Of a stretch of 16,172 nt of DNA, positions 15,185-16,172 are shown piece after piece. The notes below the pieces were generated by a model. It was not told the origin of the DNA, ran no database searches, and saw only the letters and a program-made list of their open reading frames with translations. Each line of letters begins with the position of its first letter. Position 1 is the first letter of the stretch. Origin of the DNA: JACCVL01 sp038232655 (GTDB lineage: Bacteria > Actinomycetota > Actinomycetes > Propionibacteriales > Nocardioidaceae); NCBI GenBank assembly GCA_038232655.1, contig JBBSNM010000063.1:1-16172 (forward strand). Direction: 5' to 3'. Position numbers and translations under genes: made by a program.

Positions 15185-15233
15185 GCCTGCCGCCTTACCG
15201 GTCCTGCCCGGGCCGACGTGCCCGTGACGATGC

Positions 15234-15249
15234 TCGAACACTAGTGCGA
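15234..15249. promoter_or_regulatory. LexA box 1
   Basis: The sequence TCGAACACTAGTGCGA matches the palindrome TCGAAC-N4-GTTCGA with one mismatch. It overlaps the candidate lexA -10 box TAGTGT (15238-15243, minus strand) and lies 50 bp before the lexA start. Confidence 0.8.
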
Positions 15250-15267
15250 CGAGCCAGCAACGATCAA
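15238..15267 (-). promoter_or_regulatory. Candidate lexA promoter
   Basis: On the minus strand a TTGATC -35 (15262-15267) and a TAGTGT -10 (15238-15243) are separated by 18 bp. LexA boxes 1 and 2 cover one element each. The predicted leader of about 45 nt fits the presence of a Shine-Dalgarno sequence before lexA. Confidence 0.5.
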
Positions 15268-15279
15268 ACACCTGTTCGA
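15264..15279. promoter_or_regulatory. LexA box 2
   Basis: The sequence TCAAACACCTGTTCGA matches the consensus with one mismatch in the left half. Its centre is 30 bp from that of box 1, close to three helical turns. It overlaps the candidate lexA -35 box. Confidence 0.8.
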
Positions 15280-15356
15280 ACGGCGTGTTGCAAGGTGGCA
15301 GCCGGGGGATGGGAGGTGTGGTCTCGAAACCCAGTGAGTGCGCGTCGGGTCACGAT

Positions 15357-15372
15357 TCGAACACGCGTGCGA
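15357..15372. promoter_or_regulatory. LexA box 3
   Basis: The sequence TCGAACACGCGTGCGA matches the consensus with one mismatch in the right half. It lies in the middle of the lexA-LysM intergenic region, just upstream of the candidate LysM-gene -35 box. Confidence 0.75.
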
Positions 15373-15380
15373 CTGCCGGG

Positions 15381-15410
15381 TTGCCAACTGTCGGCGCTCG
15401 ATGGTCTACT
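15381..15410 (+). promoter_or_regulatory. Candidate promoter of the LysM gene
   Basis: TTGCCA (15381-15386) and TCTACT (15405-15410) are separated by 18 bp. LexA box 4 starts at the last base of the -10, so bound LexA would block initiation. The leader would be about 170 nt. Confidence 0.4.
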
Positions 15411-15425
15411 CGTACACATGTTCGA
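15410..15425. promoter_or_regulatory. LexA box 4
   Basis: The sequence TCGTACACATGTTCGA has one mismatch to the palindrome. It is one base away from box 5, so the pair forms a double operator. Confidence 0.85.
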
Positions 15426-15426
15426 A

Positions 15427-15442
15427 TCGAACGCACGTTCGA
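15427..15442. promoter_or_regulatory. LexA box 5
   Basis: The sequence TCGAACGCACGTTCGA is a full match to TCGAAC-N4-GTTCGA and the best operator in the window. It probably contributes the tightest control of the LysM gene. Confidence 0.9.
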
Positions 15443-15576
15443 CCAAAGGCTGGGCGGCGTGCTTGCCCCAGGGGTTGGTCCGGTGCCTGGCCCCGAACCC
15501 GTCCAACGCAGCCGGACTGTCGGTGGCCGCCGATAGACATCGGTCGACGGGCTCCACCGAGCCGGCCGACCAGAGT

Positions 15577-15581
15577 GGGAG
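15577..15581 (+). promoter_or_regulatory. Ribosome binding site of the LysM gene
   Basis: GGGAG lies 6 nt before the ATG at 15588 and supports that start over the in-frame ATG at 15600. Confidence 0.6.
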
Positions 15582-15587
15582 ACGAAG

Positions 15588-15920
15588 ATGAGCACGACGA
15601 TGACGAACCGGTCCGCAAACCGCGGCCAGCTGCGGCTGACCCGTCGCGGTCGGCTGGCCCTGCTGCTCATTGCGCTGAGCGCGTTGCTGCTGGCTGCCGT
15701 CGTCGTGTCGTCCACCGTGGTGGCCAGCAGCGACGCCGGCGCGCCAACGGACACGCAGGCGGTGACGGTGCAGCCGGGTCAGACCCTGTGGGACATCGCC
15801 GAGGCGAGCGGTGCGCGTGGCGACCTTCGCGACGCGGTGTACGAGATCCGCCAGCTCAACCATCTCAAAGGTGCCGGGCTGCAGATCGGCCAGAGCCTGG
15901 ACGTCCCAGCTCCCGACTGA
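15588..15920 (+). CDS. Small membrane-anchored LysM protein, DivS/ChiZ/YneA-like SOS division inhibitor
   Basis: This 110-residue protein has a basic N-terminus (residues 1-21), one membrane segment (about 22-46, LALLLIALSALLLAAVVV) and a C-terminal LysM peptidoglycan-binding domain (about 58-107, AVTVQPGQTLWDIAEASG ... GLQIGQSL). The predicted topology is N-in with LysM outside. The size, architecture and position divergent from lexA match M. tuberculosis Rv2719c (ChiZ), C. glutamicum DivS and B. subtilis YneA, which delay division after DNA damage. No catalytic domain is visible. LexA boxes 4 and 5 near its promoter fit SOS induction. In relatives nrdR follows; here it would lie beyond the window. 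The function is inferred from family and context. Confidence 0.85.
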   Translation: MSTTMTNRSANRGQLRLTRRGRLALLLIALSALLLAAVVVSSTVVASSDAGAPTDTQAVTVQPGQTLWDIAEASGARGDLRDAVYEIRQLNHLKGAGLQIGQSLDVPAPD

Positions 15921-15943
15921 CCGCGGTACCGCTCGCTTCAGGA

Positions 15944-15972
15944 TCCGCGGATCGTCGTTACTGATCCGCGGA
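15944..15972 (+). terminator. Stem-loop after the LysM gene
   Basis: A perfect 10-bp stem (TCCGCGGATC, 15944-15953, with GATCCGCGGA, 15963-15972) closes a 9-nt loop, 23 bp after the stop codon. The left arm also lies within the palindrome GATCCGCGGATC. No U-tract follows, so it may be an actinobacterial-type terminator or a protein site. Confidence 0.5.
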
Positions 15973-16041
15973 GAGCCATCGACCACCGGCTCCACCCGCG
16001 GGGTCGACTCGGCCCGCGCTCGCCACCCACGTCGTTCTCGC

Positions 16042-16074
16042 GCGGGCGCCGGCAGCATGCGGGCGCCGGCAGCA
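16042..16074 (+). repeat. 16-bp tandem direct repeat
   Basis: GCGGGCGCCGGCAGCA occurs twice (16042-16057 and 16059-16074), separated by one T, for a 17-bp period. It contains the palindrome GGCGCC. It is non-coding and lies upstream of whatever gene follows the window. Confidence 0.75.
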
Positions 16075-16077
16075 AGG

Positions 16078-16126
16078 TGGTCACAGACGGCAGCCCGGCC
16101 GGGGACCGAGGTGTCGCCTGTGACCA
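16078..16126. repeat. 9-bp inverted repeat near the window end
   Basis: TGGTCACAG (16078-16086) pairs perfectly with CTGTGACCA (16118-16126) around 31 nt that hold an inner GC-rich palindrome (CCCGGCCGGG). A second hairpin, CCCCACG/CGTGGGG (16136-16142 and 16157-16163), follows. This could be a structured leader or operator of the next gene. It lacks the hallmarks of a cobalamin riboswitch that I would expect before nrdJ. Confidence 0.45.
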
Positions 16127-16172
16127 GTTCGTTGGCCCCACGCGCGACGCGATCGACGTGGGGAGACGGGCC

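Noticed and set aside
15185..15271. Longer lexA start at 15271
   Set aside because: It would put LexA box 1 and most of box 2 inside the coding region, and the added residues show no LexA similarity.
15324..15339. Sixth LexA-like site (TCGAAACCCAGTGAGT)
   Set aside because: The right half has too many mismatches to GTTCGA.
16042..16172. Cobalamin or c-di-AMP riboswitch upstream of a possible nrdR/nrdJ
   Set aside because: The stem-loops are present, but I could not find the conserved B12-box or ydaO-type core sequences.
1..16172. CRISPR array, tRNA or rRNA genes, complete insertion sequence or prophage
   Set aside because: No regular spacer-repeat array, cloverleaf, rRNA segment, transposase or phage gene was seen. 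The repeats found are short palindromic elements.

Overview
This window is a stretch of very GC-rich chromosome from an actinobacterium. The evidence is a cluster of genes typical of the actinobacterial core (gluA-like, miaB, miaA, dapF, hflX, lexA and a LysM protein divergent from lexA), LexA operators of the actinobacterial type (TCGAAC-N4-GTTCGA), and many genes whose TAnnnT -10 box lies 6-7 bases before the start codon, as expected for leaderless mRNAs. Genus and species cannot be read from the sequence.

Layout. 1-368 (-) is the 5' end of a glutamate/polar amino acid ABC ATPase. Divergent from it, miaB (475-1962, +) encodes the tRNA A37 methylthiolase. 1963-3314 is an accessory island: a DUF559-type nuclease-like gene broken by an in-frame TAA (2156-3088), flanked by three near-identical copies of a 65-bp palindromic repeat. 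A Nudix hydrolase (3315-3911, -) and miaA (3940-4893, +) share a 28-bp divergent promoter region. A secreted gamma-glutamyltransferase (4943-6829) overlaps a HAD-family gene (6826-7509) by 4 bp. A 466-bp stretch with no convincing gene follows, then an M24-fold enzyme resembling the DMSP lyase DddP (7976-9415, -), divergent from dapF (9439-10389, +). Next come hflX (10477-11982), a palindrome-rich intergenic region, dinG (12199-14421), convergent lexA (14450-15184, -), a regulatory region with five LexA boxes, and a small membrane-anchored LysM protein (15588-15920). The last 250 bp are non-coding and hold several stem-loops and a tandem repeat.

How the genes work together. MiaA adds the isopentenyl group at tRNA A37 and MiaB methylthiolates it; here they are about 2 kb apart with accessory DNA between them. 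DapF makes meso-diaminopimelate for lysine and peptidoglycan. LexA and the divergent LysM protein form an SOS unit: the LysM protein resembles the damage-induced division inhibitors DivS/ChiZ, and DinG is a DNA-repair-type helicase. The Ggt, HAD and M24 genes look like accessory metabolism inserted between miaA and dapF.

Most of the window is an ordinary core locus. The best candidates for new biology are the DddP-like enzyme, the dense LexA operator cluster, two palindromic repeat families sharing a CGTAAACGT core, and two divergent gene pairs served by nearly back-to-back leaderless promoters.
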